The notes below the pieces were generated by a model that was not told the DNA's origin, made no database searches, and was given only the letters and a program-made list of their open reading frames with translations. Positions 60,582 to 64,000 of a stretch of DNA of 64,000 bases are shown here, piece by piece. The first letter of the stretch is position 1. Each line of letters begins with the position of its first letter. Source of the DNA: Rallus limicola. Taxonomy: Eukaryota; Chordata; Aves; Gruiformes; Rallidae. The DNA is taken from NCBI GenBank assembly GCA_022605955.1, contig JAKCOZ010000003.1, positions 53,506,179 to 53,570,178 on the forward strand, read 5' to 3'. A program made the translations under genes and the position numbers.

Positions 60582-63500
60582 CTGTTAACAGAAAGATTAT
60601 GATTATCACAGAAGCAATTAGAGAAGAATTTTGATGCTCGTGAAAAAGGCTCTTCATCTGTGCCAGCTCCCCCAACAGAAGAAAATTTAGCCTTTGACAT
60701 GCACAAGAAAAAACCCATCCTTTTCCCTACAGTGCCCATCTGCCCATGTGTAATGCCTGTTTGGCACTCTTTGCAGGTGTTATAATATTGTGGGCAGAGA
60801 TTAATGACTCATTCACTGTTTGCCTTCACAAAAGTTGCAGCATTACTAATGCGAATGTTTTGGCTTAAGGGAGGCAAGAAGTAAGACTCAGAGGTTTGGT
60901 ATCCTCCATTACTATAAGGCATAAGTTAAGCTTATGGAGCAGAAAACACATCAACAGCCTGCTGAGATACTTTAAAATGAAAATGCACTGAGTGTAGCTG
61001 CTAATACTGTTTATATTTTACTGTCTATCTGCAACTTAATGTTTGAAGCACTGGAACAAAAATCAGATTATCTACTGCATCAGAAAAATCTACATTTTTT
61101 GAGTCATTACATTATTACACCAAAAGCCTTTGTTTTCAGTCCAAACAGTCTGAACAGTTGTCCAAACAGGAAAGCTTAGAAATACAAACATGCAAGATGG
61201 AGCTACATTAATATATCATGACACTTAACACTGGAACTCCACTTTTCTGTGGTCATGGCCTTAATTACTTTTCCTTGGGGACTTGCACTCCTAGGGATAA
61301 GGGGTATGACAGTTCACGAGGTCTTCTTGGGACCTGTCAGTGTGCACTGGGGGCAAGGTTCTAAGTGTATTTGCAGGCCATAGGGGCCCTCTCCTCATCT
61401 ATAAAGGACCTGACTGCTTTCTGATCAAGGGGGACATCTGGGAAAAAGTCTGTTAGAGAAGCTATAGGAAAAGAGACAGAGTCTCCTAGTAACCAGATGT
61501 AGGTAACATGTCCCAGAGCTTGGAGGTGGAAGGACTGTGACAATGGTGGGATCCTAAGAACAAGCTAAACCCCAGCTGAGGAACACCTTAAGGCTCCTGA
61601 AAACCCTCCAAAAATGGTGGTGACAGAAGAAACCATGACCTGTGTTGGCAGTGTGCAGTTACTGCTTGAGGTTCATAGGTGATGCAGGTTGCTCACAGGT
61701 TAAACATCACTCACATTTCCCCTCCCTTCCTGTGTGCTCAGATATTTTGAGTTTTATCTGCTCTGCACACAAAATATGCCTCTACCATAGGGTTTTAGTA
61801 TGAGTCATTGTGAAGCCTTTATAATAATACCTTACAACAGGGAACCTTCAAGGAGATGTATGCTGATCTTTCACATCTTAAAAATACAAGCTTAAATTCT
61901 AAGTGTTTCTCTAGTTTTGATGAGCAGAGTGCTCACTGTTGGTATGACTCTTTTCCAGGACCCAAAACCAGCTTTGAAAGAGATGTTAAGAGGAATTATG
62001 TCAGTAAAAAACAGCCACCACAGTAACTTATCTGTAATAATAACAACATCAGAGTGAAAACATTAAAAACATAACCACAGGTTTGCAGGCAATGTTCACA
62101 ACACATAAAAAATTCCAACTAATTTTGTACTTTTGCCCATAGAATAGAAAACACAAATGTTACAAGCAGAAGACTAAATGCAGCTCACAAAGCTACTACA
62201 TTTTTACCACAAACTCAAAACAGGAAATCATATATTAGTTATTTCAAACAACCACTATCTACAGCTGGTCTCTTGAAAGCAAGCAATCACCCTTTGCTAA
62301 AAGTATAGTTCCTTGAGAAACATCCTAAGAGATAAATACACTTCCTGACTCATGTTATTTAAGATTGGGGAAGAGAATGTGTAGACATATCACTGTGTGT
62401 TTTGCAGTACTTTTGACACTAAACACAACCACATATATTTATAGTGCAAGTCTGGGCACTGGTGAGAGGGAAAGCCCCGCCTCTGAAAACATGATGTCAT
62501 CTGCAATGTTCTTAGGGATTGACTTGCCTCTCACTCATAACTGCTTCACAAATTCGAAGTAGCTAGGAAATAGACTCTGATTTACCATGAACACTATCAA
62601 GTGAACCATAGTTTCAGCATATTTTAGTCATGGACATTTTAAATTCCACGTTTTTATAATCATCAGAAGGTTTTTGATTTTTAGATCTACCCTAAACCAA
62701 TCTTACTTGGTTTGGGCCTAGCAAGTATATACTTGCAATAAAGTACTTGGCATTTTCCTGCCATTTTCCACCATCTTGTATATAGTGCTTTCACTGTAAG
62801 GACATCTTTTATCCATTTTGTACATCTATCTAAATACGGTATCAAGAACAAGAAATTCAAACATTTGTAGCCAAAAAAAGGGAAAAGGCCAAGTTTACTT
62901 CAAACCTATTTTAAGCCTGTGCCAGAATAAGAGGGTCTCTTATGCATTAAAAGGGTGCCAATCATTGAAGTATCTAGTTTCAAAGTATTGTATATTCAAG
63001 TCTGGAAAAATTCAGTATCTGTTGCTGCCTTCAGGCAGTGAACTTTGATAATTTAAGAATCTTGAAACAAAAAAACCCCCATAATTTGCTATCTGTTTTT
63101 TTAATAGCTTATGGACAGACTTCTATTTTGTGACCTAATGATCATGATGAGAGATTAGCCGGGCAAGTAAAAATTCACTTCCTAATTTCTGTCTGTAAAA
63201 GGCACTTTATTTACAGTCAAATAAACAGACTGCTTGGAACAAAGGAAGCCAGATACAAGCCTAAAGTTTCTGAAGGCTTCAAGACTCTCTGAAGACTTCA
63301 AAAGCAGCAGTTCCTCTCAATCAACTGGGCAGGGGGCTTTAATGCTTTATTTTAGAGTGAACAGCTTCATCAAGCAGAGTAGCTCCCAACATAAAGCTTC
63401 TGACAATAAAGGTTAGAGAAGAATGCTTAATGGGATAAAAAGAACTGTAAACTTTCCTGTAAACTCCAGTTATCTCTTCACATGCTTGCTTTTGTTTGTT

Positions 63501-64000
63501 TTTTTTCCTGGGAATTCCCACATTTCAGTAACTGCATTATTGCAGAGTATACCACAGGAGCTGCAGTGTATAACTACAGTTGCTGGTATTCTTCTGCACC
63601 ACCATTTTCTTGCTCCTAGGAGGATGAAAAATAATACATGTCCTGACAATGCACCTTTAAGCCTGAATGTCTGAGAATTCTTCTGTAACTATAAATGACA
63701 TGTCTAATGATGGACATAATGCCTTCAGTTTGCTGCACATGAAAAACAAGCTGAAGCAAGTTTATTGATGTAATAGCTCTTATTAGGCACAGCCAATTTA
63801 TAATTGTTTAGATTTTGTAAGCAAAGCTCAGACGTTAAAGCTAGCAAGCAGAAGACGCCTGTCAGATAATCAATTATTTAATGTCAGGATTATAGTAGAT
63901 GTCTGATTGTAGCCCCTTATTCAGATTAATGAAAACAAAACTAAACAAAATTGTTTAATTGGATGAGAAAAAATTAAATCAGATTTTGTGGGATTACTAG
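60582..64000 (-). other. ITGA2: ITGA2 intron 1, partial
   Basis: 3.4 kb upstream of exon 2. No exon ending in phase 1 with a signal peptide and no CpG-rich promoter is visible, so exon 1 and the main promoter should lie beyond 64000. The mammalian intron 1 is also very long. Confidence 0.75.

Noticed and set aside
61361..61543. Minus-strand open frame as ITGA2 exon 1
   Set aside because: It has no signal-peptide architecture and no donor in phase 1 that would join exon 2, and the region lacks a CpG-rich promoter.
1..64000. CRISPR arrays, operons, tRNA or rRNA genes
   Set aside because: The DNA is animal nuclear sequence with spliced genes. No regular repeat-spacer array and no tRNA box pattern was found on either strand.

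Overview
The window is vertebrate nuclear DNA, almost certainly from a bird. It is an intron-rich, AT-rich gene landscape. Its only recognisable interspersed repeats are CR1 LINE fragments with the avian-type GATTCTRTG-like 3' tail and one LTR of a family common in bird genomes. The species cannot be named from the sequence. Human 5q11.2 carries the same gene pair, and that region corresponds to the avian Z chromosome, so Z linkage is a reasonable inference.

Layout. Positions 1-1980 (+ strand) hold the last two coding exons of MOCS2, which encode the C-terminus of the molybdopterin synthase large subunit MOCS2B. Positions 1981-9640 are the region between two convergent genes: the MOCS2 3' end, the ITGA2 3' UTR, and a short CpG-rich island near 5.05-5.35 kb. 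From 9641 to 60581 on the minus strand lies ITGA2, the integrin alpha-2 (collagen receptor) subunit. I placed 29 coding exons (numbered 2-30, as in the 30-exon mammalian gene). All intron phases join without a break and give 1163 residues. Exon 1 (start codon and most of the signal peptide) is not in the window; 60582-64000 is intron 1.

The alpha-2 protein is collinear with the human one. Counting the mature Tyr of YNVG as 1, the MIDAS residues D151/S153/S155/T221/D254, the R288-E318 pair and the intrinsic ligand E336 fall on the same numbers as in human alpha-2. Domain order is: signal-peptide end, beta-propeller blades 1-2, inserted I (vWA) domain (exons 6-9), blades 3-7 with calcium loops (exons 10-15), thigh, genu, calf-1, calf-2, transmembrane helix (exon 29) and a GFFKR cytoplasmic tail (exon 30).

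Intron 2 (13.1 kb) has collected most of the mobile DNA: CR1 fragments at about 51.95-52.90, 54.63-57.20 and 59.15-59.85 kb, and an LTR at about 57.90-58.99 kb. Smaller CR1 tails sit in intron 23 (20.2 kb) and intron 2 (47.6 kb). All lie on the + strand, antisense to ITGA2. The other introns show only simple repeats or nothing recognisable.

The two genes do not act in one pathway: MOCS2 makes molybdenum cofactor and ITGA2 pairs with integrin beta-1 to bind collagen. Points worth a second look are a GC-AG intron (intron 12), a NAGNAG tandem acceptor at exon 20, a competing donor pair at exon 15, an in-frame ATG plus hydrophobic stretch running straight into exon 2, and two isolated CpG-rich patches.
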